64,000 nt of DNA from Lutimaribacter_A marinistellae (GTDB taxonomy: Bacteria; Pseudomonadota; Alphaproteobacteria; Rhodobacterales; Rhodobacteraceae), in contig NZ_JBHRXI010000025.1 in assembly GCF_042648365.1 (NCBI RefSeq), forward strand, positions 124,001 through 188,000, in the 5' to 3' direction. Below are positions 24,546 to 33,826 of this stretch, piece after piece. How positions within the stretch are numbered: position 1 is the stretch's first letter; the number at the start of each line of letters is the position of its first letter. The notes beneath the pieces were generated by a model. It saw only the letters and a list, made by a program, of their open reading frames with translations. It did no database searches and was not told the origin of the DNA. Both the position numbers and the translations under genes were made by a program.

Positions 24546-25454
24546 TTAGATCGACAGCAAAGAAAGCGCTTCGCCCAACATGCCACTGCCGGCGATTGTC
24601 GCTACGGCGCCGGTCAAAGCCAGAACTTGCGTGTTGAGACGGAAGTCTTCGCCGCGCAGAAGGTTCACGGCTGCCATGGCCGCCGCGACTGGCGCGGAAA
24701 CGAAGCACAGCATTCCGGTCATGCCCCAGGCAGTGAGACGGCGAATGTCGCTCTCGGCTTCTTCCTCGGGGGGTTGCCCATCGACTTCGTTCGGATGAGG
24801 AGCGGCACGGAATGCCAGCGCAAGCGCTTCTTCCTCGGTCAGGCGAACGAGACCCTGATTGCCTGCATGAGCATTCTGGCCTGCAATCCTGTCGTAGCGC
24901 ATTGCCAGATCGGGCGCGGTTTCCTCGATATCTGCAAAGCGCTTGCCATTATTCGCGATTATCTGCTGGCGGCCCCGAACGCGCCGGGGTGACACGTTGG
25001 CAAAAGCGCCAAGGAACTGCTCGATGGTCAGGTGCACGTCGGGGCTGAGCCATTCAATGTATTCCGAGGCGTAGATGTCGACCATGCGGTAAAGCATGAC
25101 CACCAGCATCAACTCGGAGATGTCGCGATCGTCGCTTGCCGAAGCAACCGGTGTAAGCTCGATCACTAGACGCTGCCGGTCGCGTGGTTTGCGTGGCTTG
25201 ACCCGGCGATTGAGACCGGCCGCTTCGTCGAGGAGCACGTCGCGTTCGCCACCGGGCAAGGTCTCAAGAGACAGCTTGACCATATAGTGACTGGCGACAA
25301 CCCGAGCTTCGACCGGGGACGTGATCGACTGGCGGTCGACCGAGTGACCGTAATCCTCGAGTGTGGCTGAGGTGATCCTGCAGAAGCGGTCGAGCGCCCC
25401 CTCGAGGTCACTCAGGAATACCAGCCCACCGTGATACCTGCCTGTATGTGTCAC
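24546..25454 (-). CDS. Protein of unknown function with C-terminal membrane helices
   Basis: 302 residues with the start at 25454. No family is recognised. Residues 1-220 are soluble and charged, with a predicted mixed fold (GLVFLSDLEGALDRFCRITS; LVIELTPVASASDDRDISEL) and a basic patch RRVKPRKPRDRQR near 92-104. An acidic linker (GQPPEEEAESD) precedes two hydrophobic segments, roughly 243-262 and 277-300, so the C-terminus likely sits in the inner membrane with the bulk in the cytoplasm. It is flanked by convergent and co-directional genes with 211 bases of upstream spacer. Possible roles in regulation or membrane organisation are guesses. Confidence 0.7.
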   Translation of the reverse strand: MTHTGRYHGGLVFLSDLEGALDRFCRITSATLEDYGHSVDRQSITSPVEARVVASHYMVKLSLETLPGGERDVLLDEAAGLNRRVKPRKPRDRQRLVIELTPVASASDDRDISELMLVVMLYRMVDIYASEYIEWLSPDVHLTIEQFLGAFANVSPRRVRGRQQIIANNGKRFADIEETAPDLAMRYDRIAGQNAHAGNQGLVRLTEEEALALAFRAAPHPNEVDGQPPEEEAESDIRRLTAWGMTGMLCFVSAPVAAAMAAVNLLRGEDFRLNTQVLALTGAVATIAGSGMLGEALSLLSI

Positions 25455-25665
25455 AGCGAGAATCCTCCATTGCGTGTGTTCTCTCAGTGCAATCTAGGAT
25501 TGGATGTGGGAAAAATTTTGTCTTGATTTGTGTTTTCACGAGGCCGTTCGCCCGTTTTTCGACGGATTGACCACGATCCGGAAACCAAGAAAACAAGGGG
25601 TATCCGTCCAAACAAGGCGAGAAGGCGGCAACCCTACGGCGAACTGGCGGCCATTACGTATTCAG

Positions 25666-26469
25666 TCATCCGTCGATTCGTGCGGCCATGATTGCGATTG
25701 CCTGCTGGTATACGGTGGCCGCGTTCCACTGTTTGATCACGGCAAAGTTCGGCTGTCCCTGCTGGTAGCCTTGCCCCGGGCGCCAGCCCTTTGCGCGCAG
25801 GAAGTTCGCGGTAGAGGCGAGCGCATCCGTCACGTTGTAGAAATCGACTCTGCCATCTCCGGTTGCATCCACACCATATGCCAATGCGTTGCCCGGTAGG
25901 AACTGGGTGTGGCCAAGTTCGCCATGCTTGGCCCCGCGGGTTGCGCCGGTGATGGCCCCTCGATCGACCAGTTTCAGCGCGCCGATTGCGTGTGGCTTGA
26001 AGAAGTCTGACCGGCGGCAGTCATAGGCGAGGGTGGTAATCGCCGAGACGACAGAGCTGTCGCCCATGAACCCTCCGAACCCGGTTTCCATGCCGTGAAT
26101 CGCAATCAAGATGCCGGCCGGCACACCGTATTGGCGTTCCAGCGCTGCATAGAAGTTGGGGTTTCGCGCCTTGCGTTGCCGTCCCTGGCGTACGATCGTG
26201 TCGGCGCCGCGGATCTGCATGAACTTGTCGAGGGAGTAGCGAAAGCTCTTCTGATTGCGGTCAGCCGCGATCGTCCCCGTGGCGTAACGTGCCTGCGCCA
26301 AGGCGTTCAGGCCGCGCTGACCAACGCCCGCCTGTTGCGCCTCGCGCGCGAAATCACGCTTCCAGGTCTCGAATCCGGCACCGGTATTGCCGCATTGCGC
26401 CGCTGCGAGCGGCAACCCTGACGCGATGGACAGGGCGAAACCAAGGACGAGGGAAGCAATACGGGGCAT
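25666..26469 (-). CDS. Lytic murein transglycosylase (MltB/SLT_2 type)
   Basis: 267 residues from the ATG at 26469, with GGAG 7 bases upstream and a signal peptide ending PLAAA. The SLT_2 domain is visible: FETWKRDFAREAQQAGV, the catalytic glutamate E128 in IHGMETGFGG, and HGELGHTQFLPGNALAYGVD, then FYNVTDALASTANFLRAKGW. It cleaves the glycan strand of peptidoglycan to 1,6-anhydro products in the periplasm. It lacks a lipobox, so it is soluble rather than lipid-anchored, and has no peptidoglycan-binding tail. Length is short for MltB but normal for the alphaproteobacterial form. Confidence 0.9.
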   Translation of the reverse strand: MPRIASLVLGFALSIASGLPLAAAQCGNTGAGFETWKRDFAREAQQAGVGQRGLNALAQARYATGTIAADRNQKSFRYSLDKFMQIRGADTIVRQGRQRKARNPNFYAALERQYGVPAGILIAIHGMETGFGGFMGDSSVVSAITTLAYDCRRSDFFKPHAIGALKLVDRGAITGATRGAKHGELGHTQFLPGNALAYGVDATGDGRVDFYNVTDALASTANFLRAKGWRPGQGYQQGQPNFAVIKQWNAATVYQQAIAIMAARIDG

Positions 26470-26666
26470 AACGATCTCCGGAAGAATGGGGTATCGGGTC
26501 AACGACAGGATGAACGAAACGTTCCTTTCAGTTTCGGGGGAGTGGCGTGCCCGGTCAACGAAAAAGGGGCGTTGCGGTAAAGCCCTCTTGCAATGACGTT
26601 CCCGTGAGAATTGCCAGCCTGCGCGGAATTTGCAAAAGCTGTGCGCGACACGACAGGGGTAATGGA

Positions 26667-27614
26667 ATGAGCGAGTTCAATCAGCCGATTAGCGGCAATG
26701 ACCTAGCACGGTTTTCTGGGCCGAATACCTTCATGCGTCTGCCCGCTGCCGATAGCCTCGAGGGACTCGACGTGGCCGTGCTGGGCATTCCCATGGATAT
26801 CGGGACATCATGGCGCGCGGGTACGAGGTTCGGACCGAAACAGATCCGCGCGGAAAGCGCGATGATCCGACCTTACAACATGGCCACCGGTGCGGCGCCT
26901 TTCGACAGCTTGCAAATCGCGGATATCGGGGACCTGGCGATCAACACCTTTTCGCTTGCGGACAGCCTTCGGATAATCCGCGAAAGTTACGACGCGATCC
27001 TTGCGCACCCCGTTATTCCGGTCGCGATGGGTGGCGATCACTCCATCACGCTCCCGATCCTGCGGGCTATCGCCGCGCGGCATGGCCCTGTTGCGCTTGT
27101 CCACGTCGATGCACATGCCGATGTGAATGACGAGATGTTTGGAGAACGCGAAACGCATGGAACCGTGTTTCGCCGCGCCCGCGAGGAGGGGTTGATTGAT
27201 CCCGCGAAGACCTACCAGATCGGCATTCGCGGCACCGGCTACGCCGCCGATGATTTTACCGAGGCAGCCGGTTGGGGATTTCAGCAATTCCCGGCGCAGA
27301 ATCTTTGGCACCGGTCGCTGGCTTCGCTGGGTGCGGAAATACGTCGCGATATCGGAACGGGACCGGTCTATGTCACCTATGATATCGATAGTCTCGACCC
27401 GGCCTATGCGCCGGGCACCGGCACGCCCGAGATCGGGGGGCTGACAACACCGCAAGCGATGGAACTGATCCGCGCGCTGAAGGGGTTGAACATCGTGGGG
27501 TGCGACCTTGTCGAGGTATCGCCGCCTTACGACCTGTCAGGAAATACCGCCCTGACGGGAGCCAACCTGCTCTACGAGTTGATCTGCGTGCTGCCGGGGG
27601 TGACGCAACGATGA
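26667..27614 (+). CDS. Agmatinase/guanidinobutyrase-type ureohydrolase
   Basis: 315 residues from the ATG at 26667. The ureohydrolase fold carries the complete binuclear Mn site: H125 in MGGDHSI, D148, H150 and D152 in HVDAHADVND, D239 and D241 in TYDIDSLDPAYAPG. These enzymes release urea from agmatine or guanidinobutyrate, feeding polyamine synthesis or nitrogen use; which substrate applies cannot be told from sequence. The N-terminus GPNTFMRLPAADSLEGLDVA fits the proteobacterial SpeB/GbuA group rather than arginase. The DUF1499 gene follows closely on the same strand. Confidence 0.88.
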   Translation: MSEFNQPISGNDLARFSGPNTFMRLPAADSLEGLDVAVLGIPMDIGTSWRAGTRFGPKQIRAESAMIRPYNMATGAAPFDSLQIADIGDLAINTFSLADSLRIIRESYDAILAHPVIPVAMGGDHSITLPILRAIAARHGPVALVHVDAHADVNDEMFGERETHGTVFRRAREEGLIDPAKTYQIGIRGTGYAADDFTEAAGWGFQQFPAQNLWHRSLASLGAEIRRDIGTGPVYVTYDIDSLDPAYAPGTGTPEIGGLTTPQAMELIRALKGLNIVGCDLVEVSPPYDLSGNTALTGANLLYELICVLPGVTQR

Positions 27615-27645
27615 CAGGATCGACCCGCAGGACATGGGGCGCGTG

Positions 27646-28053
27646 ATGACGATACTCTACATCTGTCTTGCAGTTGTCGTGGTGATGCTCGGCTATGTCC
27701 GGCTTGCCCCAAGTGATCCCACGCGCTGGCATGTTGCGACGGAGGCAAGCCAAGACCGCAATTTCGACAGTGGCGCCGTGCGTGTGGTTGAGACTGGTCC
27801 GCAGGGCCTCGAACGATTCGACACGGTGGCGCGGTCGGCCCCCCGGACGATTGCGCTAGCCGGATCGGTGAGCGAGGGCATGGTGACCTATATTCAGCGC
27901 AGCAAGTGGCTCGGGTTTCCTGACTACATAACTGCGCAGCAGGATGGCAGCACTTTACGCTTGCTGTCGCGCCAGCGTTTTGGCTTACGGGATCTTGGGG
28001 TGAACGCCAGGCGGCTCGACGACTGGGTGGCGCGGATGGATCAACCGGGCTGA
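27646..28053 (+). CDS. DUF1499 membrane-anchored protein
   Basis: 135 residues from the ATG at 27646; an in-frame ATG at 27634 is an alternative. One N-terminal helix (ILYICLAVVVVMLGYV) precedes the DUF1499 domain, with APSDPTRWHV and the conserved SKWLGFPDYITAQQDG and LLSRQRFGLRDLGVNARRLD. The family is widespread in marine bacteria and has no established function. It follows the ureohydrolase gene and its 3' end overlaps the minus-strand small secreted gene by 69 bases. Confidence 0.82.
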   Translation: MTILYICLAVVVVMLGYVRLAPSDPTRWHVATEASQDRNFDSGAVRVVETGPQGLERFDTVARSAPRTIALAGSVSEGMVTYIQRSKWLGFPDYITAQQDGSTLRLLSRQRFGLRDLGVNARRLDDWVARMDQPG

Positions 28054-28299
28054 GAGACACCCTTCCTGCACTTCGCGCCACATCGGTACGTTGAGCGACA
28101 TCTGGCACTGCGCCATGAACATACGCCCGTCGACATGCAGGCAAATCGTTTCCCCCAACTCGACCCGTGAACCGCTCGTATCGGTACAGTAGCAATCCTG
28201 TACCTTGCCTCCGGGACCAACGACGTCGGCAGCCGCGGTAAAAGGCAAGAGGGACACGACGAGTATCAACAGCGGCTGTCGGATCGGAAATTCTGTCAT
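27985..28299 (-). CDS. Small secreted cysteine-containing protein, overlapping DUF1499 gene tail to tail
   Basis: 104 residues from the ATG at 28299. A signal peptide (about 1-24, LLILVVSLLPFTAAA) leads to VVGPGGKVQDCYCTDTSGSR, ETICLHVDGRMFMAQCQMSL and NVPMWREVQEGCLSA, with five cysteines. This looks like real coding sequence and resembles a small protein often found next to prfA in Rhodobacterales. The last 21 residues (RLIHPRHPVVEPPGVHPKIP) lie opposite the DUF1499 gene and look like read-through into antisense sequence, so the ancestral stop may have been near 28051. Function unknown. Confidence 0.65.
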   Translation of the reverse strand: MTEFPIRQPLLILVVSLLPFTAAADVVGPGGKVQDCYCTDTSGSRVELGETICLHVDGRMFMAQCQMSLNVPMWREVQEGCLSARLIHPRHPVVEPPGVHPKIP

Positions 28300-28357
28300 G
28301 GGCTGACGATAGCATGGCTCTCGCATCCGGCCAAAGCCTCTTGACCGAAGCGGCGCA

Positions 28358-29425
28358 ATGGCGGACACCGCGCGGATGATCCCCGAAGACCGACTTGAAC
28401 AGATCACCCAGCGTTTCCAGTATCTCGAGGCCGCGATGGCCGACGGGAACGCGGATATCGCAAAGCTCGCCAAGGAATACTCCGCCCTGCGCCCGGTGGT
28501 GGAGCAGATCGCGGCATGGCGGCAATTGCGCGCCGATCTGGCGGAGGCCGAGGCAATGCTGTCGGATCCGGATATGAAGGAACTGGCCGAAGAGGAAGTT
28601 CTGGCACTCAAGGCAAGGCTACCCGAGGCTGAGCATGCTTTGCAGTTGGCGCTGTTGCCCAAGGACGAGGCCGACGCACGCCCCGCCATTCTCGAGATAC
28701 GGCCCGGCACGGGAGGAGACGAGGCGGCGCTTTTTGCGGGTGATCTGCTTCGCATGTACCAGAGATATGCCGAAGCCTCCGGCTGGCGGTTCGAGTTCAT
28801 CGAATACCAGGAAACCGAGCTTGGGGGGATCAAGGAGGTCGTGGCACGGATTTCCGGCGACAACGTGTTTGCCAGGCTGAAATACGAATCCGGCGTACAT
28901 CGCGTTCAGCGGGTTCCGACGACCGAGAGCGGTGGCCGCATCCATACCTCGGCTGCGACCGTGGCTGTCCTGCCCGAAGCGGAAGATGTGGATATCCATA
29001 TCGACGCGAACGATCTGCGGATCGATACAATGCGCAGCTCGGGTGCGGGTGGGCAACACGTGAACACCACCGATTCGGCGGTACGGATAACGCATATCCC
29101 GACCGGGCTCGTGGTCACGAGTTCCGAGAAGTCGCAACATCGGAACCGTGAAATCGCGATGCAGGTGCTCAAGACCCGGCTTTACGATCTGGAGAGGCAG
29201 CGTCTAGACAGCGAACGCTCGGCCAGTCGTTCGGCGCAGGTGGGCTCTGGCGATCGCTCAGAACGCATACGAACCTACAATTTTCCGCAGGGGCGGATGA
29301 CGGATCACAGGATCAACCTCACTCTCTACAAACTCGAAGCCGTGATGGGCGGCGACCTGGACGAAGTGATCGACGCGCTCATCGCCGATGGCCAAGCGCG
29401 GATGCTGGCGGAGATGGGACAGTGA
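28358..29425 (+). CDS. prfA: Peptide chain release factor 1
   Basis: 355 residues (the ATG at 28376 would give 349). RF1 recognises UAA/UAG and triggers peptide release. The stop-codon recognition tripeptide region reads [20 protein letters not shown] (P187-T189), and the peptidyl-transfer motif GGQ is at 231-233 in [20 protein letters not shown]. The last base pair of the reading frame overlaps the prmC start, giving the classic prfA-prmC pair in which PrmC methylates the GGQ glutamine. Confidence 0.97.
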   Translation: MADTARMIPEDRLEQITQRFQYLEAAMADGNADIAKLAKEYSALRPVVEQIAAWRQLRADLAEAEAMLSDPDMKELAEEEVLALKARLPEAEHALQLALLPKDEADARPAILEIRPGTGGDEAALFAGDLLRMYQRYAEASGWRFEFIEYQETELGGIKEVVARISGDNVFARLKYESGVHRVQRVPTTESGGRIHTSAATVAVLPEAEDVDIHIDANDLRIDTMRSSGAGGQHVNTTDSAVRITHIPTGLVVTSSEKSQHRNREIAMQVLKTRLYDLERQRLDSERSASRSAQVGSGDRSERIRTYNFPQGRMTDHRINLTLYKLEAVMGGDLDEVIDALIADGQARMLAEMGQ

Positions 29426-30279
29426 GCCTGTATGGCGATGCGCACCTGACGGCCGCCGAGGCGATGGTCGCCGCAACGGCCCGATTGCGCGCCGCAGGCG
29501 TTTCGGACCCTGCTCGCGATGCGCGCATCCTGTTGGCGCACGCGGCCCGGATCGAGGCAAGCCGGGTGACACTCATAGCGCCAGAGGCGCTCTCGCCAGA
29601 AATAGCCGAACGCTACGAACAGTTGATTGCGCTCAGGGCCATTCGGGTGCCCGTTTCGCACCTGCTTGGTGAACGCGAGTTTTATGGTCGCCGCTTCAAG
29701 GTGTCCGGTGATGTGCTCGACCCACGCCCCGAGACTGAAACGCTGATCGAGGCTGCCCTTGCCGAACCATATGGCAAGGTTCTGGACCTAGGGACCGGAT
29801 CGGGTTGCATCCTGGTGACCTTGCTGGCCGAACGGCCCGAAGCGACCGGCGTGGGGACTGATCTGAGCGAGGCAGCCTGCCTTCAGGCCAGCGCAAACGC
29901 CGTTCTTCACAGGGTCGATGGGCGGGCCGAGATACGCAAGGCCGATTGGTTGGATGGCATTGATGGACGATTCGACCTGATCGTATCTAACCCTCCATAC
30001 ATCGCTCAGGCGGAAATGTCCGGACTTGCGCCAGAAGTCCGAGAGCACGAACCCGAGATGGCGCTGACGGACGGGTTAGACGGGCTGAGTGCCTATCGCA
30101 GCATCGCGGGACATGCCCATGACTTCCTGCGCCCCGGCGGGCGCATTCTGGTGGAAATCGGGCCGACACAGGCGGCAGACGTTTGCCATTTGTTGGCGCA
30201 AGGCGGCCTGCAGGAGATGAGCGTGATTCCTGATATCGATGGCCGCGACCGCGTGGTTCGCGCGCGCCGTACTTCGTGA
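29422..30279 (+). CDS. prmC: Release factor glutamine methyltransferase
   Basis: 285 residues from a GTG at 29422 that overlaps the prfA stop (GTGA). PrmC N5-methylates the glutamine of the RF1/RF2 GGQ motif with SAM. Visible are the PrmC N-terminal helical domain with [16 protein letters not shown], the SAM-binding [15 protein letters not shown] (121-135) and the glutamine-binding NPPY motif (190-193). Length is normal. Translation is probably coupled to prfA. Confidence 0.96.
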   Translation: MSLYGDAHLTAAEAMVAATARLRAAGVSDPARDARILLAHAARIEASRVTLIAPEALSPEIAERYEQLIALRAIRVPVSHLLGEREFYGRRFKVSGDVLDPRPETETLIEAALAEPYGKVLDLGTGSGCILVTLLAERPEATGVGTDLSEAACLQASANAVLHRVDGRAEIRKADWLDGIDGRFDLIVSNPPYIAQAEMSGLAPEVREHEPEMALTDGLDGLSAYRSIAGHAHDFLRPGGRILVEIGPTQAADVCHLLAQGGLQEMSVIPDIDGRDRVVRARRTS

Positions 30280-30526
30280 TTCGCCCAAACACGGCAAGAA
30301 CACGCGAATTCGCTGTGGAAAACGCGGTTTTTTGCCTATTTTTCGGTTACAACCTCTTGTATCGGTCCTTGGGACATGCTTACTCAGAGGTGTCACGGAC
30401 TTCTGCGCCCTACTTGGCGCGTCCCGACATCAAGCCCAAAAAAAGCCCGCAGATCCAGATCGAGACAGGCGCAAGAGACGCAACACGGATCGTTCGGCAT
30501 CAAGTACAAGGCTGCAGTTAAACAAA

Positions 30527-31168
30527 ATGAGATCTTCCAAATCCCGTTCGCGGTCGAAGAACAACCGCAATCGGCCTTCTGGCGGTAACGTAGTTAACCG
30601 GGTGTTCGACAGTTCGGGCCCGGAAGGCAAGGTGCGAGGCACACCTCAGCAGATCATCGACAAGTACAACCAGCTGGCACGCGATGCACAGTTGGGTAAT
30701 GACCGTGTCGCGGCTGAGAACTTTCAACAACATGCAGAGCATTACCTGCGCTTGTTGAGCGAGGCACAGCGCGAGATCGACGCAAAACGCGAAGAGCAGG
30801 AGCGCCAGAACCGCGAACGCCAGGCCGAGCGTGACCGCGAGCGCGCCGAACGGCAAGAGCGTGAGGCGAACCAGCCTGTGCCCGAGGCTGCAGGCGAAGG
30901 CGAACAGCCCGACGTGCTCGATTTCGGCGATCGTCGTGAAGAGGCCGACAGCGGCCTTGTCGAGACGCCCGAAAGCAAACCCAAGAAACCGGCAAAACGC
31001 ACGCCGCGGCCTCGAAAGCCCAAGACCGAAAAGGCCAAGGCTGATGAGCCCAAGACCGATGCATCCAAGGCTGACGAGGCCAAGGCAGAGGTCGAAAAGC
31101 CGGTAGCGTCGGCAGAGGGCGGTTCCGAAAAGGATTCGCCAAAAGGCGCGCCCGAAGCGGCAGAGTGA
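30527..31168 (+). CDS. DUF4167 domain protein with charged disordered tail
   Basis: 213 residues from the ATG at 30527. The N-terminus MRSSKSRSRSKNNRNR is strongly basic and followed by the DUF4167 core NRVFDSSGPEGKVRGTPQQI and the helical LARDAQLGNDRVAAENFQQH. A charged coiled-coil segment rich in E, R and Q (about 87-118) and an Ala/Lys/Glu-rich tail with KAD/KTD-type repeats fill the second half. The family sits beside prmC in many alphaproteobacteria; nucleic-acid or ribosome binding is suspected from the basic N-terminus but not shown. A 247-base spacer before it likely holds its own promoter. Confidence 0.85.
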   Translation: MRSSKSRSRSKNNRNRPSGGNVVNRVFDSSGPEGKVRGTPQQIIDKYNQLARDAQLGNDRVAAENFQQHAEHYLRLLSEAQREIDAKREEQERQNRERQAERDRERAERQEREANQPVPEAAGEGEQPDVLDFGDRREEADSGLVETPESKPKKPAKRTPRPRKPKTEKAKADEPKTDASKADEAKAEVEKPVASAEGGSEKDSPKGAPEAAE

Positions 31169-31248
31169 TCCTTACCCGGCGTGGGGCGGGGGCTTTTCTG
31201 CGCCGCATCGCGCTGGTGATTGACGGATCTGCCTTGGCGGTCTTATCC

Positions 31249-31260
31249 TGAGCATGCTCA
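31249..31260. promoter_or_regulatory. Palindrome upstream of the MttB-family gene
   Basis: TGAGCATGCTCA is a perfect 12-bp palindrome 71 bases before the ATG at 31332, and a half copy TGAGCAT recurs at 31274. This could be an operator for the methyltransferase gene. No regulator gene is adjacent. Confidence 0.35.
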
Positions 31261-31331
31261 AGTCGGCAGGCAGTGAGCATAATCGGTGTGTGCCATAACT
31301 TCCTTGGATTGTCTGTTTTCGAGGGTTCGTT

Positions 31332-32909
31332 ATGGATCAGACCGAACTTCCTACTCGCCGCCGGTCGCGCCGGCGCGTTACCCCTGCGCCCGAGGTTTCT
31401 TTACCCGGGGCTTTCGTCAATTCGCCAGTTTCCTTGGGCCGCTCACGCTTCGTACTGTTGAGCGATGCCGAGATCGAGGGCTTGCGTGCTCGCAGCCTCG
31501 ATCTTCTGGCTGATTATGGCGTTGTCATCATCCACCCGAAGGCCCGCGAGGCACTGCTTGCAGCAGGGGCGGTCGAGGGACGCGATGCCGATAGGCTCCG
31601 GTTTCCGCGTGAACTTGTCGAGGAGGCCATCGCCGCCGCGCCGCGCGCGTTCCGCCTTGCTGGCAAGACCCGGGCGTTTGACCTTGCGGTTCCACGCGTT
31701 GATGACGGGTTCGTAATGCGGACAGGCACGGGTGCGCATGGTTACGTCGACCCGGGCGACGCGTCTTATCGCAATCTCGACTTGACCGCAGTGCGCGAGA
31801 TGGCCGCCGTGGCCAGCGGCCTGGAGCAGGTCGGTTTCATTGCGCATCCCTTCGTGCATGGCGTACCCGAAGTGACGGCGGACGTTCATTCCTTTGCGGA
31901 AATGGTGTCTCACACCAACAAGCACTGCTGGATGCAGCCTTACGGCAAAGAGAACATCGAGTACCTTTTGAAGATTGCGGCCATCGCTGCCGGGGGCGAA
32001 GACGCGCTACGAGCGAACCCGATCACCTCGGTGATTACCTGTTCCTTTTCGCCGCTCGAATTCAAGCATATGGATACCGAGGTGATTTTGCGGGCCGGTG
32101 CATTGGGGCTACCGCTACATGCGTGTTCGCTGCCGTCTGCGGGCGGAACGGCGCCCTTGGGGGTGGGTGGGCTGGTGCTGATGGCCGCGGCCGAGATCCT
32201 GTCGATGCTGACTGTGGCACATGTTCTGGTACCGGAGACGCCGGTCATCGCGGTGCCGTTGATGTTCACCTTGGACATGCGAACTGGCTCGGCGCTGCAA
32301 TCCTGCCCCGAGTCGATTCAGGCCGCCTCTATGGCGGTGCAGTTGATGCGGCAGGGCTTTGACCTGCCGACCCATACCTATGGTGCCGGATCCGACACGC
32401 CCGATGCCGATCACCAGTCCCAGAGCGAACGCGCATTGCTCGCGCAGGCCGTGGCGCTGGCCGGTGCTGATATACTGGGCGGGGTCGGCCAGCTTGAATG
32501 CGCAACGGTATTCAGCCCGGTTCAGGCAGTCCTTGACGATGAGATGGGCGCGATGGTGCGCCGGTTTCTGCAGCCGCCGGATGTGAGCGCCGAGGCGTTG
32601 AACTGGGAAGAGATGTTGCAAGTCAGGGCAGGTGGGCATTTCCTCGACAGTACGCATACGCTGGCCGGTTGCCGTGATCAGCATCGTCCCGGCGTGTTCT
32701 TGCGGCAAGGTCGCGACGATTACGAAAAAGCCGGTCGGCATACCGCGTTTGACGCGGCGCGTGAGCGCGCGCTGGAGTTGATAGCGGCTGCGCCCGAGCA
32801 GGGCGTGTTGAGCGCTGATCAGCGGCAGGAAATCGCGGCGGTTGTCGCGGCAGCGGATCGGCACATCGTCGAGGATGTATACCACGGAACCGCGACTCAG
32901 GTGATCTAG
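31332..32909 (+). CDS. Trimethylamine methyltransferase (MttB) family protein, non-pyrrolysine
   Basis: 525 residues; GAGG lies 7 bases upstream of the ATG. The MttB TIM-barrel family is recognised from [20 protein letters not shown], the [20 protein letters not shown] stretch, [20 protein letters not shown] and [20 protein letters not shown]. The frame has no internal amber codon, so it belongs to the large group lacking pyrrolysine that demethylates quaternary amines such as glycine betaine or carnitine-like compounds onto a corrinoid protein. No corrinoid protein or activator gene is nearby, so the partner must be elsewhere. Its stop shares CTAG with the convergent rsmA stop. Confidence 0.85.
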   Translation: MDQTELPTRRRSRRRVTPAPEVSLPGAFVNSPVSLGRSRFVLLSDAEIEGLRARSLDLLADYGVVIIHPKAREALLAAGAVEGRDADRLRFPRELVEEAIAAAPRAFRLAGKTRAFDLAVPRVDDGFVMRTGTGAHGYVDPGDASYRNLDLTAVREMAAVASGLEQVGFIAHPFVHGVPEVTADVHSFAEMVSHTNKHCWMQPYGKENIEYLLKIAAIAAGGEDALRANPITSVITCSFSPLEFKHMDTEVILRAGALGLPLHACSLPSAGGTAPLGVGGLVLMAAAEILSMLTVAHVLVPETPVIAVPLMFTLDMRTGSALQSCPESIQAASMAVQLMRQGFDLPTHTYGAGSDTPDADHQSQSERALLAQAVALAGADILGGVGQLECATVFSPVQAVLDDEMGAMVRRFLQPPDVSAEALNWEEMLQVRAGGHFLDSTHTLAGCRDQHRPGVFLRQGRDDYEKAGRHTAFDAARERALELIAAAPEQGVLSADQRQEIAAVVAAADRHIVEDVYHGTATQVI

Positions 32910-33745
32910 CGCGCGAGCTCTCGGGCCAATGCGCAAAACGCTTCGAGCGAAACCTGTTCGGCACGTTCGGTCGGCTGAATGCCTGCGGCGCGCAGCCGAT
33001 CCTCGATATCCGGGGTGACGCCCTTGAGAGCGGCGCGCAGCATTTTGCGGCGCTGGTTGAAGGCTGCGGCGACTACGCGGCTGAGGACTTGTGCATCCGC
33101 CGGGTAGCGCGGTTCGGCCAAGGCGGTAAGGTGCACCACCGCGCTGGAGACCTTTGGCGGCGGCGTGAAAGCCTCGGGTGGCAGGGACAGCACAATGCGT
33201 GCATCGGTGCGCCATTGGGATAGAATTGCGAGGCGTCCATAGGCCTTTGAGCCCGGCTGCGCCACGATGCGTTCGGCGACCTCCCGCTGAAACATCAGTG
33301 TCAGGCTTTGCCAGAAGGGCGGCCAGTCGGGCGGGGTGAGCCAGCGCACCAATAGTTCGGTACCGACATTGTAGGGAAGATTGGCGGCAATGCGGATGGG
33401 TGCATTCAGATAGGTGAGAGGATCGATCTCGAGCGCGTCGCCCTGAACGATCTCAAGCCTTCCGGGATAGGCCGCTGAAATCTCCTCGAGCGCGGGGATG
33501 CAGCGCGTATCCTTTTCCAGCGCCACGACCCGGCGCGCGCCTTCGGCAAGCAGTCCACGGGTCAGACCTCCGGGACCGGGGCCGATTTCAAGCACATCAC
33601 ATTCGGTCAGGTCTCCGGCCTGCCGAGCAATCTTGGCGGTAAGGTTCAGGTCGAGCAGGAAGTTCTGGCCCAGCGATTTGCGGGCAGACAGTTGATGCGA
33701 CGCGATGACCGCGCGCAAGGGGGGCAGGGTGTCGATAGCACTCAT
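32906..33745 (-). CDS. rsmA: 16S rRNA (adenine1518-N6/adenine1519-N6)-dimethyltransferase
   Basis: 279 residues. RsmA (KsgA) dimethylates two adjacent adenines in helix 45 of 16S rRNA late in 30S assembly. The N-terminus [23 protein letters not shown] motif [19 protein letters not shown], and catalytic [14 protein letters not shown] are all present, as is the C-terminal helical lobe [16 protein letters not shown]. It is the last gene of the chain lptG-lptD-surA-pdxA-rsmA, 81 bases after pdxA. Confidence 0.97.
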   Translation of the reverse strand: MSAIDTLPPLRAVIASHQLSARKSLGQNFLLDLNLTAKIARQAGDLTECDVLEIGPGPGGLTRGLLAEGARRVVALEKDTRCIPALEEISAAYPGRLEIVQGDALEIDPLTYLNAPIRIAANLPYNVGTELLVRWLTPPDWPPFWQSLTLMFQREVAERIVAQPGSKAYGRLAILSQWRTDARIVLSLPPEAFTPPPKVSSAVVHLTALAEPRYPADAQVLSRVVAAAFNQRRKMLRAALKGVTPDIEDRLRAAGIQPTERAEQVSLEAFCALARELAR

Positions 33746-33826
33746 TCCGGCGATGTAGCGCGCCGGGACGGGGCAAGGCCAGAGATTTTCATCGCGGTGG
33801 CATCGTTCTTTACGCGAAACGGCGTA

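Noticed and set aside
30276..30521. 81-codon frame between prmC and the DUF4167 gene
   Set aside because: It starts with an overlapping GTG without ribosome site, has no recognisable sequence features, and more likely covers the promoter region of the next gene.
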